Positions 15,744 through 24,443 of a stretch of DNA of 51,991 nt are shown here, one piece after another (within the stretch, counting starts at the first letter, position 1; each line of letters opens with the position of its first letter). This DNA comes from a virus, in IMG/VR virus record IMGVR_UViG_3300042340_000122, positions 1 through 51,991 of that record. One strand, given 5' to 3'. Made by a program: the position numbers and the translations under genes. Under the pieces are notes generated by a model, which saw nothing but the letters and a program-made list of their open reading frames with translations, was not told the origin of the DNA and did no database searches.

Positions 15744-16555
15744 TAGCTATCCGTCAGATCGTAGGTGATAGCGGTTCGATTTCCATCACTCGTTACCGTA
15801 GCCACAATCCGATCCTTATCGTCTGCCACGGCGTTGCGAATGGTTATGGTAGTGCTTGCTGCCCCAGACAGTTCACCCGCCGTAGCCGCTGCTATGAGCC
15901 TGAGCGCGTTTCTGACTGTCAGGCCAGTTTCCACGTTTTCAGTGTCTAGAACGTAGGAACTGAACTCCGCCGCTTCCAATTGGGTTGGAGGCTGGATAGA
16001 GGCGCTCATGTACCCGACCGCGTAGCTTGTAAGGCTTAGGGAGCCCGTGGCCGTGAGGGTTGAGGACATGAAGCCCTTGGCAACCGATGTACCCGATAGA
16101 GAACCACTTGCACTGAGTGCACCCGATGCAGCGAGAGCGGCTACAATGTTACCTGATAGTGCTCCTGTTCCAGTAAGGGCGGCAGATCCCGACACCACCA
16201 GCGCCGCAGTACCCGAAAGAGAGCTAGTGCTCTCGATTGTGGCCTCCGCATTCACACCTCGCGCCCCGGCTGCGGTCAGCCTTGCCTCGCAGGTAATCGT
16301 CTCATGCGCGGAAAGGGAGCCTGCCGTGATTGGCATCAACCAGCCTTCGCCGGAATAGCCTGCTGGAATGCTCAGAAGCTCTATGGTGTCGGAGCCATCC
16401 TGAATGGCCCAGTTACGCCGCGCGCCGCCCCGCCCCCAGTTATCCCTGACGTAGACCTGCGCCGAGGCTATGCCCGAGGCGTGAGCCGTGCTCGACCCGC
16501 CGAACCACCTTCCATTGCTCTTTGTGTGGATCGTATAGTTGCCGTGCAGAGCCAC
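15743..16555 (-). CDS. Virion protein with Ser/Ala-Gly repeats and conserved C-terminal domain
   Basis: 270 residues, GTG start with TTGGAGC upstream. Residues about 110-180 are a low-complexity set of imperfect repeats (SGTAALVVSGSAALTGTGAL, LAASGALSASGSLSGTS, STLTATGSLSLTSYAVG). The C-terminal 70 residues (LTVRNALRLIAAATAGELSG, ASTTITIRNAVADDKDRIVA, YDLTDS) are a well-conserved cap seen in many alphaproteobacterial phage virion genes. Probably a capsid- or tail-associated protein. Confidence 0.68.
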   Translation of the reverse strand: MALHGNYTIHTKSNGRWFGGSSTAHASGIASAQVYVRDNWGRGGARRNWAIQDGSDTIELLSIPAGYSGEGWLMPITAGSLSAHETITCEARLTAAGARGVNAEATIESTSSLSGTAALVVSGSAALTGTGALSGNIVAALAASGALSASGSLSGTSVAKGFMSSTLTATGSLSLTSYAVGYMSASIQPPTQLEAAEFSSYVLDTENVETGLTVRNALRLIAAATAGELSGAASTTITIRNAVADDKDRIVATVTSDGNRTAITYDLTDS

Positions 16556-16558
16556 ACT

Positions 16559-17725
16559 CTAGCTCCAACCGAAATCGAGGTGTCCGTAGATCGAGGCGTT
16601 GTTCTGCGTTGCTGCGCCTGAATACATCAGCCACACAAGGCACGCGCCGTCATAGACGCGGGGCATTGAAGGAAGCTGGTTCACCAGATCGCGCTCAGCA
16701 GCCACACCAAGTGTAGTGATCGGAAGTGTAAGCAACGGTCTGCAAAGGCAGAGATTGTAAACCCCGGCTGTGACGCCAGAAGATGCCAGGATGATGTCCT
16801 GAATCCTGCGAATGCCTGCGTCCGCCCCCTGAAGCGGCATGAATGGCCCGTACTTGCCCGAACCGAGGCCCGAATAGGGGATCGTCAATAGTGGGCTGAC
16901 GGCTGTGTTGGTCGGCAGTACCGGAGACGATGGTGTCAGGCGCGAATTGGTGCCCGCGCTGTTCTGGTAGGTCAGCTGGAACGTGGTAGTTCCCGCTGTG
17001 CCGTTTGTTGATGCTGTCAGAAACGCCTGAACACCAGCACCATCCGAATAGCGCGGGGTGCGCTGGAAGAAGGTGTTGGTGCCGGAGCCCGCGTCTGTGT
17101 AGGAGATCACTGTGTTAGCAATAGCGTTCTGCAGCGTGGTCGCGAGACGCGATGTGGTCGAGGTGACGCGAACCGTCCAGTAGATTGTACCCGCTACAAG
17201 GCCAGTCGGTAACGCGCCCGATGTGGTAAAACTGACTGGGGTGAACGTGTCAAGGTCAGCCACAGTTGTCATCAAAAGACCAGACGAAGACGAGAACGTA
17301 ACGTTTTCCGTATTGGTCAGCGTCTTGGTGCCTGTGGTGCTGATAGTCGCGTTCAGCAGCGGCGTGACGCTCAGAAGGTCAACCAGCATCATGACGGCAG
17401 GAGCGAGAGGCGAAGCTGCCGAGAACGCACTCGCGTTCAGGATTACCTTGTACCCATCCCACGCCGCATTGACGTTTCCGCCGTGCTGAATGCCACCTGA
17501 GGCAATAGCCGTGGTGAAGTCATACATCGGATGCTCACGCAGCGTTGTGCCCGCGCCAAGCTGTGCGTTAGCGAGCGGATTACCCGCACCACCCGCGAGA
17601 CACTGCCACGAACCCGCAATGACAGTACCGCCCGTCGCGTGGTTCTTGTTCCAATCCGCGCGCCAGAACTTTCCCGAGTTTGAGACGTTGCTGATAAGAT
17701 TGTCTAAAGAGGAAAAACCAGCCAT
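16559..17725 (-). CDS. Decoration/tail protein A, paralog of the next gene
   Basis: 388 residues. It starts MAGFSSLDNLISNVSNSGKF, and the end (YGPFMPLQGADAGIRRIQDI, PSMPRVYDGACLVWLMYSG) matches the protein at 17725-18858 (CAGPFIPLQSGDTGVRSIES). Between about residues 130 and 220 it carries an inserted beta-module with GALPTGLVAGTIYWTVRV and TSRLATTLQNA, a domain seen in several phage tail and head proteins. TGATG overlap with the upstream gene indicates translational coupling. Likely a head-fibre or decoration protein; exact role unknown. Confidence 0.65.
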   Translation of the reverse strand: MAGFSSLDNLISNVSNSGKFWRADWNKNHATGGTVIAGSWQCLAGGAGNPLANAQLGAGTTLREHPMYDFTTAIASGGIQHGGNVNAAWDGYKVILNASAFSAASPLAPAVMMLVDLLSVTPLLNATISTTGTKTLTNTENVTFSSSSGLLMTTVADLDTFTPVSFTTSGALPTGLVAGTIYWTVRVTSTTSRLATTLQNAIANTVISYTDAGSGTNTFFQRTPRYSDGAGVQAFLTASTNGTAGTTTFQLTYQNSAGTNSRLTPSSPVLPTNTAVSPLLTIPYSGLGSGKYGPFMPLQGADAGIRRIQDIILASSGVTAGVYNLCLCRPLLTLPITTLGVAAERDLVNQLPSMPRVYDGACLVWLMYSGAATQNNASIYGHLDFGWS

Positions 17726-18858
17726 CAGGTGAACACCGTTTCTATTGTGCCGAAGATCGGAGCCGAGGCAAGCGTGCCCACCGGATACACGATCAGGTTC
17801 AGATATGCGTCATCTTTGATTACAGGCAGCGAGCCTGGCGTGTGGGTCAGGAAGTCCTTCTCAGACGGTCCTGTGATGTCATAGATGCCAAGCGTCGCGA
17901 GAGGCTTTACCAGCACCAAGGTAATCAGCCCCACATCGCCAGACAGGAACGTGATGCTCTCGATAGACCGGACGCCAGTGTCGCCGCTCTGAAGCGGGAT
18001 AAACGGTCCCGCGCACCCAGCCGTGGCTTGTGCCGTTGTGATGATTGTTCCGATACTGATCTGCGTGTTGCAGGTGACGGTCCGCGATACCCTGCCCGCC
18101 ACGCCGTCGCTATTCGTGTACGTCACGTTGAAAGAGACGCCGCCCACCTGCGTTGCCACCTCCACCGCCATCATCTGAACACCGTCCCCATCCGCATAGC
18201 GGGAGAGTGTTTCCCCTACTATCATCGGCTGCGCGTCCGTAACGCTCATATCCACGAATGGATAATAGAGCAGGTAATCACAGAGAATGGCCGGCAGAGG
18301 CACGGCAGTTGTCGTCAGGCTGATTGCACTTAACCGATACAGATACTCAACCGAGTTTGGCAGCTCTAGCAGCTTCTGTGTTCCACTGCCAAGGCTACCA
18401 AGCACAACGTCATACGGGATGAAAATCCCCTGCTCTGCGTTAAACTGAGAAGTCGCAATTCGCGAGGTCGTCGCTGAAACGCGGATCGAATAGTAGTCGG
18501 TGTCTACTGCGAGGCCAGTCGGGAGAGATCCCGTCGTACTCAGCCGAAATTTCGTATAGCTTGGGTAATCGCTCGGGGTCGTCATCAATATGCCGGTTGC
18601 GTCTGTACTGCCAAACGTCACCGTGACCGGGCTCGACATTCCCGCATGGAACAGGCCACCGTCTGAAGACTGCGCCAGCCGCTTGGATGTCAGGGGCGTG
18701 GCTGCGTAGTAGTTTGGAACCGGGTTCCCTGGGGACATACTGAGGTCAAACCAGATGCCAGAAGCAGTTGTCTGTGTCGGAACCTTGCGGAACGAAAACA
18801 CACGGTATTTGCCAGCCGTGAATGCGTCGTTGATCTCTCTATGGTTGCGGAAGCCCAT
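17725..18858 (-). CDS. Decoration/tail protein B, paralog of the preceding gene
   Basis: 377 residues. It starts MGFRNHREINDAFTAGKYRV, then FSFRKVPTQTTASGIWFDLS and MSPGNPVPNYYAATPL, a motif common in a phage virion family. The same beta-module as its neighbour (GSLPTGLAVDTDYYSIRV, TSRIATSQFNAEQG) is inserted here at about residues 75-170, i.e. earlier in the chain. The remaining core aligns with protein A, so the two are duplicates that gained the module at different sites. Its ATG lies inside the zinc-ribbon gene at 18839-18985. Confidence 0.65.
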   Translation of the reverse strand: MGFRNHREINDAFTAGKYRVFSFRKVPTQTTASGIWFDLSMSPGNPVPNYYAATPLTSKRLAQSSDGGLFHAGMSSPVTVTFGSTDATGILMTTPSDYPSYTKFRLSTTGSLPTGLAVDTDYYSIRVSATTSRIATSQFNAEQGIFIPYDVVLGSLGSGTQKLLELPNSVEYLYRLSAISLTTTAVPLPAILCDYLLYYPFVDMSVTDAQPMIVGETLSRYADGDGVQMMAVEVATQVGGVSFNVTYTNSDGVAGRVSRTVTCNTQISIGTIITTAQATAGCAGPFIPLQSGDTGVRSIESITFLSGDVGLITLVLVKPLATLGIYDITGPSEKDFLTHTPGSLPVIKDDAYLNLIVYPVGTLASAPIFGTIETVFT

Positions 18859-18985
18859 CGGCGGCCTCCTCTTCCTCGTTGACTACCTCTGCCGGGGCAA
18901 CGCAAGCACACGCCTTCCAAGACTGATTATCTTCTACCCGCGTGACAAGCCCGCACTCTGAACAGGTGTAGCGGTAGATGGTCAT
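18839..18985 (-). CDS. Tiny zinc-ribbon protein
   Basis: 48 residues. MTIYRYTCSECGLVTRVEDN and SWKACACV give a C..C...C.C arrangement like a small zinc ribbon, followed by an acidic tail (VVNEEEEAADG). It overlaps the start of the gene at 17725-18858 by 20 bases and follows the 18988 gene closely. Short, but composition and spacing look genuine; similar minute ribbons are frequent in phage head operons. Confidence 0.6.
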   Translation of the reverse strand: MTIYRYTCSECGLVTRVEDNQSWKACACVAPAEVVNEEEEAADGLPQP

Positions 18986-18987
18986 AA

Positions 18988-19398
18988 TCAATCTATGGTG
19001 AAGTCAAGTTCGCCGGCAGAGAACTGAGGCTGAATGCCAGAGGATACCGAGAGGGATGCACTCAAAGCACCCGACGCAATGATCTGACCCGTGCCGCTGG
19101 AGGCGGTGCCGATAGCAACGTAAGTAATTGTGCTCGAGCTGCCCGTGCACTGGGGAAACTGGATCAGAGCAGCATTTGTTGCGGTGTTGCTTGATACCGT
19201 AAAACCAGATCCAGAGCGCGAAACTGCGACACGTGCATACGAAGTATACGCCGTCTCGCTGGCTGTCTGATTTCCGCCCTCGCCAGGGTCTGCTGTGTGC
19301 AGCGAGATGTACAGGTCCGTGTTCGAATTCCAGCTAAGCGCCGTACCGTTGAACAGCAGCAGACAGATATCGTTTTCGGTCGTATTGCCTAATGACAT
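18988..19398 (-). CDS. Phage tail-fibre/head-associated protein, LYISLHTADPG family
   Basis: 136 residues. The signature DLYISLHTADPGEGGNQTAS, ETAYTSYARVAVSRSG and FPQCTGSSSTITYVAIG is that of a widespread small phage virion protein, often listed as tail fibre or head-fibre protein. Beta-rich throughout with no membrane segment. Located next to the portal gene. Confidence 0.72.
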   Translation of the reverse strand: MSLGNTTENDICLLLFNGTALSWNSNTDLYISLHTADPGEGGNQTASETAYTSYARVAVSRSGSGFTVSSNTATNAALIQFPQCTGSSSTITYVAIGTASSGTGQIIASGALSASLSVSSGIQPQFSAGELDFTID

Positions 19399-19403
19399 GG
19401 AAA

Positions 19404-21953
19404 CTAACCCTTTATCCTTGCACCCGACATGACGCCGTTCTGGTCACGCACGAATGTCACTTCTCGTTCCTGTGGGGGCTTTGGCTCTTCAGGCTTGGGA
19501 GTGTCCTTGAGACCAAGCAGTTCATCCGGATCAATTGACCCCTTGATAGCTTCTTGAACCCCACCCATTGCATCCGCCCGGCGCTTTAGCTCGGCCAGCG
19601 CCAAATCCATCTTTTGGATTTCAAACTGGGCCTTTTTGTACTCAGCCTTGAACTTTGCCCGTTCAGAGATAACCCGTGCCGGCTCATTCGGATCTTCCGG
19701 TTCAGCCGGACCTTGGTCCTGAACCTTTGGCTGGTTAGCCTGCGTGAGTTGCATTTCCTTGAGACGGATCGAAGCCTCGAGTTCCCGCATCTTCAGGTCG
19801 TTTTCCTTGCGGCGGAATTCGATCTCTTCCGTGAGCTTCATCATTTCGCGCTGAAACTTTTGGTTGGCCTCAGTGGCGCGCGCCTGCATGTCTGCAATCT
19901 TCAGATCAGCCTGGGACTTGGCATAAGCCGCATCTGCCTGAGCCTTCTGGATCTCGGCCTGCGTCTTCTGCGTCAGAGCCTCAGCTTCCGCACTCAGTTT
20001 CTGAGCCTCGGCCTGCGCCTTCGGATCTGGAGGCGGTTCCTGCTGAGGGGCTTCCTGAGCCTGCTTCTGCATGCTTTCGGCCAGAGCAATCGTTTCTTCG
20101 ATAGCGCCTTCAAGCGTCCTACCCGCCCTGAACCCACGAATGCCAAACTCGAGCATCTTCATGAGAAGGGGAACCAACTGAGGGGCCATCTGCCCGACCT
20201 GAGCGGACTTCTCGAGGAAGGGAGATACCGCAGTCAGGAACTCAACCCGCGATTCCTTTTCCTTTTGCTGGTCAGGGGCAACGGTTGCATCGGTTTCGAT
20301 ATCAATGCGGAACGTGCGGAGCTTGTCAGACTTGAGAAGCTTCACAGCCTCCATGAACTTCTGCTCGCGGGCCTGTGTCTTGGCCTGATGATCCTGCATG
20401 GACTGAGGGTCTTGGGGATTTGGCGGAGGTACTCTGAATTCCTCCATCTCCCCAACCCCGGACATTTCAATCAACGCTTCCGGCGCGTAATGCTCAGCCT
20501 GAATTTCAGCCATGATCTTCATGGTATCGCGTGCAAATCGTGCCATTTCGGCCTGCCTGTCAGTAAGACGCAGGTTACCGAAGTTAGCCTTGATCTGTTG
20601 AGCCGTAGCAGTCTCACTCGGAGCGCTTGACCCACGGATAATGTCCGAGATCCCCGTGACTTCATATAGGTCCTGCTTCAACTGCGCTCGGGCATTGAAC
20701 AGACCAGTAAGCACGTTCTGGATCTGCTCGATGGGGAGCCAATCAATATTGGTCTTCAAGCCACCAGACTGAGCAAACGCCATCCAGTTCTCGACCGGAA
20801 GCATCTCATTCTCGTCAGTCTCGGACAGAAGGCGCGAGAGGTCAGCGCTCTCTGCATTATACATCCCCACAACACGCAAGGCCTTGATAAGAAGGCGAAT
20901 GCGGTCTGTGATCGTGTCAATCTGCTGCGCCTGGTCTTGATACAAGGCGTAGTCAGGGACGGGAATGAGACTGTCGGTCGTGGTAGTTCCGAAAAGGGGC
21001 CTAGGAAACGGGAAGAAGTTGGAGAGCCTCAGCGGGTCCTTCAGCTTCTTGACCGGGGCTTGCTCGTACCCGTCAGTAACCCAGATCACCTCACGACGCG
21101 ACTTATCCCAGATCTCCCAGACCTCGGCGCAATCGGCTTTCTTCTTGGTATCAGAGGACGTTTCGTCCGCTTCCTTGCCGTTGAACGTCTTGTTCAACTT
21201 GACCTTGCGCCCGATCTCGTCGCCGAACGCTTTGATAAGCTGTGGCCGACGCATCAGAACGCGCTTTGCGCCCCACGTCACCTTGCTCCAGTCGTTCACC
21301 GGCTCGTGGAGGAAGTCGTTCCATACCACGTGGTCAAGAGCTAACCCGTAGGCGAGGATCTGCTCTTCCGGGTCTGTCTCAAAGTACAGGCCCTCTTCGT
21401 CTTCCTTGACCTTATCGGGGGGAATTTCATCTCCGCCCTTCAGAGGTCTAAATACAGACTGGCCCGTTCCCTCAAGATCAATACGCGACACGGGCTCCCG
21501 CATCGGAGCCATGCCAATCTCGGGCGAGAACCGCACCCAATCAATGCCACGCGCGCAGAGGAGATAGTCATCCCTCACCCGCTTCATCACGTAGTCGAAG
21601 TCGCAGAGTTCCTGAGCCGTCTGAAGGTTACGCTCGAGGATCATTGCCGCCGTGCGGCTGGTCTCGTCGCGATCCAGAAACCTTCTTGAGACGTTCGGCC
21701 TCGGGGTCTGGGAGTAAATAGCGGGTTGGAGAGTTTGGATGTTGGACCAAAGAATATTGAGCTTATGGCTCTGCTTGGCCTCGTCAAACGCTTCCGTGCG
21801 CTTGCGGTCGTCCTTGTAGACCTTCAGGATCTTCTTGCAGCGATCCGCGTATTCCTTGAATACTTTCTTGGCGGCGTCAATTTCATCCATCCAGCGCCTG
21901 TAGGTGGCTGCTTCTTCTTCAGCCTGGCGATTGGACGTCTTGTTGCTCTGCAT
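19404..21953 (-). CDS. Portal protein (P22 gp1-like)
   Basis: 849 residues from the ATG at 21953, which overlaps the stop of the upstream gene (TGATG). The head region includes WSNIQTLQPAIYSQTPRPNV, RDDYLLCARGIDWVRFSP, VWEIWDKSRREVIWVTDGYE and FPFPRPLFGTTTTDSLIPVP, all typical of P22-type portals. The C-terminal third is a long charged coiled coil (QKTQAEIQKAQADAAYAKSQ and KFQREMMKLTEEIEFRRKEN) suited to a portal barrel or helical tube. The neighbours are terminase upstream and decoration genes downstream. Confidence 0.9.
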   Translation of the reverse strand: MQSNKTSNRQAEEEAATYRRWMDEIDAAKKVFKEYADRCKKILKVYKDDRKRTEAFDEAKQSHKLNILWSNIQTLQPAIYSQTPRPNVSRRFLDRDETSRTAAMILERNLQTAQELCDFDYVMKRVRDDYLLCARGIDWVRFSPEIGMAPMREPVSRIDLEGTGQSVFRPLKGGDEIPPDKVKEDEEGLYFETDPEEQILAYGLALDHVVWNDFLHEPVNDWSKVTWGAKRVLMRRPQLIKAFGDEIGRKVKLNKTFNGKEADETSSDTKKKADCAEVWEIWDKSRREVIWVTDGYEQAPVKKLKDPLRLSNFFPFPRPLFGTTTTDSLIPVPDYALYQDQAQQIDTITDRIRLLIKALRVVGMYNAESADLSRLLSETDENEMLPVENWMAFAQSGGLKTNIDWLPIEQIQNVLTGLFNARAQLKQDLYEVTGISDIIRGSSAPSETATAQQIKANFGNLRLTDRQAEMARFARDTMKIMAEIQAEHYAPEALIEMSGVGEMEEFRVPPPNPQDPQSMQDHQAKTQAREQKFMEAVKLLKSDKLRTFRIDIETDATVAPDQQKEKESRVEFLTAVSPFLEKSAQVGQMAPQLVPLLMKMLEFGIRGFRAGRTLEGAIEETIALAESMQKQAQEAPQQEPPPDPKAQAEAQKLSAEAEALTQKTQAEIQKAQADAAYAKSQADLKIADMQARATEANQKFQREMMKLTEEIEFRRKENDLKMRELEASIRLKEMQLTQANQPKVQDQGPAEPEDPNEPARVISERAKFKAEYKKAQFEIQKMDLALAELKRRADAMGGVQEAIKGSIDPDELLGLKDTPKPEEPKPPQEREVTFVRDQNGVMSGARIKG

Positions 21954-22435
21954 CAAAAGGTAATCAACTCGATAATGTAACTTTCCAGCGTTGCCGTCTC
22001 GCCCGCGCTAGCCAGTTGAGCCGTGAGCGTCAGTGTGGTTGAAACGCCGGTATTTATCGCTCCGGATGTTATTGCAGATCCGGTGTTATTTGCACCAGCC
22101 GCCGCAGCGGGCCATGACTTCTGGACGCTCTGAGAGTTTACGTTGCGTATCTCTCTTGTATCTTTGAATACGGCAGATGACGATTGAACAACGGCCATAA
22201 AATCCGTTCCGCCAAGATCAATCCGAAACGTCTTGTTGTTCCCGCTATTGGTGTAAGACCAAAGCGTCGAAACACGCAGGCTGTCGTTCAATCCTAAAGG
22301 TGGAATGGTGATTGTCGCGAGTGTTGTCTCGTTTGTCGTGCCGGTGATGCTGGCAGACACCGCAGACGATGCAAGAACCCTAACGGTTGTTTCGTAAGGC
22401 CCGCGCCCGCTGGCAATCGTGGTTACGTTTGTCAT
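21953..22435 (-). CDS. Small virion protein next to portal
   Basis: 160 residues, Thr/Ser/Ala/Ile rich and beta-rich (ITGTTNETTLATITIPPLGL, LRVSTLWSYTNSGNNKTFRI, TTLTLTAQLASAGETATLES). This fold pattern occurs in small phage fibre or decoration proteins. GAGGGG lies upstream of the ATG. It heads the portal segment after the 371-base gap. Function unknown. Confidence 0.6.
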   Translation of the reverse strand: MTNVTTIASGRGPYETTVRVLASSAVSASITGTTNETTLATITIPPLGLNDSLRVSTLWSYTNSGNNKTFRIDLGGTDFMAVVQSSSAVFKDTREIRNVNSQSVQKSWPAAAAGANNTGSAITSGAINTGVSTTLTLTAQLASAGETATLESYIIELITF

Positions 22436-22452
22436 TCAGACCCCTCAATTCT

Positions 22453-22469
22453 CATTCAGTTGCGACGGC
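22453..22469 (+). repeat. Direct repeat, copy 1
   Basis: CATTCAGTTGCGACGGC, identical to the copy at 22671-22687, 218 bases away. The repeats frame the two hairpins in this gap. Possible regulator site or recombination scar from insertion of the plus-strand gene. Confidence 0.6.
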
Positions 22470-22520
22470 TAATAGCCAATCGCTTTGTTAAACAGCCCTG
22501 AGTGACTTGGCAGCGCATTC

Positions 22521-22556
22521 CCTGAGGAACAACATGGGGCCCCACATGGCCTCAGG
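22521..22556. repeat. Imperfect inverted repeat
   Basis: CCTGAGG (22521-22527) pairs with CCTCAGG (22550-22556); the interior holds the self-complementary GGGGCCCC flanked by CATG on both sides. It could form a strong hairpin on either strand. No T-tract follows. Confidence 0.5.
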
Positions 22557-22623
22557 CGATGACGTTTCTGGTGTGTCACTAACCATTGATTGGCGCGGGC
22601 TTTACGCCGAGCCAAAGAAAGTG

Positions 22624-22642
22624 CCCCACGTCCTAGGTGGGG
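22624..22642. terminator. GC hairpin, possible weak terminator
   Basis: CCCCAC, seven bases, GTGGGG. On the plus strand TTTACACT follows; on the minus strand CACTTTCTTT follows. Either direction would be a weak rho-independent terminator. It lies in the gap between the convergent/divergent gene groups. Confidence 0.35.
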
Positions 22643-22670
22643 TTTACACTCTCTAACAAGTGCAACAGGG

Positions 22671-22687
22671 CATTCAGTTGCGACGGC
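22671..22687 (+). repeat. Direct repeat, copy 2
   Basis: Second copy of CATTCAGTTGCGACGGC (see 22453). It lies 120 bases before the start of the plus-strand secreted protein gene. Confidence 0.6.
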
Positions 22688-22806
22688 GGCTGTCAGGAAA
22701 TCAGGGAAAAACCCATGGTGGAGTGTGTTCCTGCGCTCCACGCCGCCGCAATTCCGTCAAATTTGTTGTATCGTCTTCTTCCCCACCTACCGAGGAGGAC
22801 AGACCA

Positions 22807-22995
22807 ATGAAGAAACTTGTTCTTGTAGCTATAGCAGCCAGCGCCATCACATCGCCCGCATGGGCGGGGACTGCGTTCCTGGTGCGCGAGTACGTCACGA
22901 ACCAGACCAAGACCTGCATCTATGAGTTCTTGGGCAACGAATACGCCCGGACCATCAAGGCTTATCAGATGTGCCCGTATTCGATTAAGGTCTAG
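22807..22995 (+). CDS. Small secreted protein, moron in the late block
   Basis: 62 residues. A classic signal peptide (MKKLVLVAIAASAITSPAWA, cut after AWA) is followed by about 41 residues with two Cys (TKTCIYEFLG and YQMCPYSIKV) able to form a disulphide. GAGGAGGACAG lies upstream. It is on the plus strand among minus-strand virion genes. Its stop TAG lies in a CTAG palindrome that also gives the stop of the convergent terminase gene. Similar tiny periplasmic proteins occur in Rhizobiales phages and prophages. Inference: expressed separately, possibly altering the host envelope. Confidence 0.75.
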   Translation: MKKLVLVAIAASAITSPAWAGTAFLVREYVTNQTKTCIYEFLGNEYARTIKAYQMCPYSIKV

Positions 22996-24443
22996 ATGCG
23001 CCCGCCTGTCTTGGGTTGTTTAGCCCAAAGCTGGTTGATGCTCATTGATTCAATGCCCCGTAGCGGAACATCGGTCTTCGGTACGGGCTTCGTCCACGGT
23101 CTGGATGCACACGCATAACGTGTTTCGTCTACCGCGTGGTCTTCGCTCTTTGTATCCAGATCTTCCACCCTCGCCGCGTCATGCTGAACAAGCGGCAGCG
23201 TGCGTATCGTATCCCGGCACGTATCGAAGAATATCAGCATGGGCCTATCTGGAGCTTCACCATCAAGGCGGTGACGAACCAGATCCCAGCCAGCAATGTG
23301 GCCAAGAGATCCAACGCGCTTGTTGTCAGCTGGTCTGAACGTGATCTCATAGGGCTTGTACCTGAGGCGCTCGGCTATTGAGGGCCCACCATCCTGAGCA
23401 AATGCGGCAGGGTCTAACACCCCGTAATCAATCCTCGGGTCTAGTGCCTCACGCTCATGTATTCCTCGAGCAACGTCCTGTGCTGTAAGTTTAAGACCGA
23501 CGTTTGGACTGCTTGCACCATACCATTCTCGATACTTAACAAGTCCACCACGAGGCAACGTCCTTCCGTCACCGAGAGGATAGTCGTCTGAAGCAACAGC
23601 GTACCATCCGACACTGAAAGGCGCGGCTGATCCCCAATCCATAGACCTAAATCGAGTCCAGAGCTTGGGCACTTCGAATGGTCGGACAATGTGCCTCGCT
23701 GTGCTGAAGTTGTCGAAGAACGCTCCCTCGATAACCGCCCAGTCACCCTCTAACCAGGCGCGGACCAGCTCCTTGGAACCGGATAACTTCAACCTCTCTA
23801 CGTACTCGGGGTCATTAGTGATTAGGGCTGTATTATCAGTCACCCGGGCGGGGATAAACATCCGCTCCTTGCGCCCCGCTTCGTCTTCAAGCGGGACCAT
23901 GCCCTGTGGGGCTGGGTCAATGTATCGGTGCTTTACCCAATGATGCCCCGGACCTCCCGGGTTGGCCGTGGCTCTAAACCCAACCGGAACGCCCGCCGCA
24001 CTGCGCAGCGTGGCTTTCATCTTGTCGGGAGCCTTTGGTGTCGGCCAGTTGGTCAGCTCTTCGAGATATACCCGGGAAAAGAACTGCCCCTGGTACTTCT
24101 CGGCGTCTCGGTCGTCTTCCAACGGACGAAACCTGAGGATCGCACCCTGCGGGCTTGTCCACTGCCGCTCCATCTTGTGGAACGACCAGCCCATGGGGCC
24201 GTAAATCTGATGGCTTCGGTCTATTAGACTGTCAGCCTGTGGCATTTCGCGTCTGACGAACACACCGCGCGCGTTGTTACCGTATTTCTTGGCGTGAAGG
24301 GCGAACTCGCCCAAGCACGCATCCGTCTTGCCACCACCTCGAGCGCCGCCTAGCAGGATGTCAAAGAAGCATTCGCTCTTGACGAACGCTACCTGCGGGC
24401 CTTCCTGCGGTCGCCAGACATACTCACTCTCCTGGCTTTGCAT
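22992..24443 (-). CDS. terL: Terminase large subunit
   Basis: 483 residues. Walker A is GGARGGGKT (32-40), Walker B is VYLEEL (125-130), and the motif III-like ATANPGGPGHHWV follows. The C-terminal nuclease has acidic residues in FRSMDWG (Asp269) and GVLDPAAF (Asp344), plus an Asp/Glu cluster near ARVEDLDTKSEDHAVDETRY. It packages phage DNA into the prohead as the ATP-driven motor and cuts concatemers. It overlaps the small subunit gene by 20 bases and is followed by the portal segment, the normal order. Confidence 0.95.
   Translation of the reverse strand: MQSQESEYVWRPQEGPQVAFVKSECFFDILLGGARGGGKTDACLGEFALHAKKYGNNARGVFVRREMPQADSLIDRSHQIYGPMGWSFHKMERQWTSPQGAILRFRPLEDDRDAEKYQGQFFSRVYLEELTNWPTPKAPDKMKATLRSAAGVPVGFRATANPGGPGHHWVKHRYIDPAPQGMVPLEDEAGRKERMFIPARVTDNTALITNDPEYVERLKLSGSKELVRAWLEGDWAVIEGAFFDNFSTARHIVRPFEVPKLWTRFRSMDWGSAAPFSVGWYAVASDDYPLGDGRTLPRGGLVKYREWYGASSPNVGLKLTAQDVARGIHEREALDPRIDYGVLDPAAFAQDGGPSIAERLRYKPYEITFRPADNKRVGSLGHIAGWDLVRHRLDGEAPDRPMLIFFDTCRDTIRTLPLVQHDAARVEDLDTKSEDHAVDETRYACASRPWTKPVPKTDVPLRGIESMSINQLWAKQPKTGGRI

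Larger units (their letters stand above)
22436..22806. other. 371-base intergenic region between terminase and portal segments
   Basis: No convincing gene. It contains two copies of the 17-mer CATTCAGTTGCGACGGC, the inverted repeat CCTGAGG/CCTCAGG around a GGGGCCCC core, and a CCCCAC/GTGGGG hairpin. It must hold the promoter of the plus-strand gene at 22807 and may hold one for the minus-strand genes. I could not pick a clear -35/-10 pair for either direction. Confidence 0.5.

Noticed and set aside
19614-20630. Long plus-strand open frame (338 codons) opposite the portal gene
   Set aside because: It is antisense to the coiled-coil part of the portal. Its Leu/Arg-rich product is what antisense of a Gln/Glu/Lys-rich region gives, and no ribosome site or family pattern is seen.
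22469-22741. Minus-strand open frame in the terminase-portal gap
   Set aside because: No ribosome site, composition unlike coding sequence here, and it crosses the repeats and hairpins of the gap.
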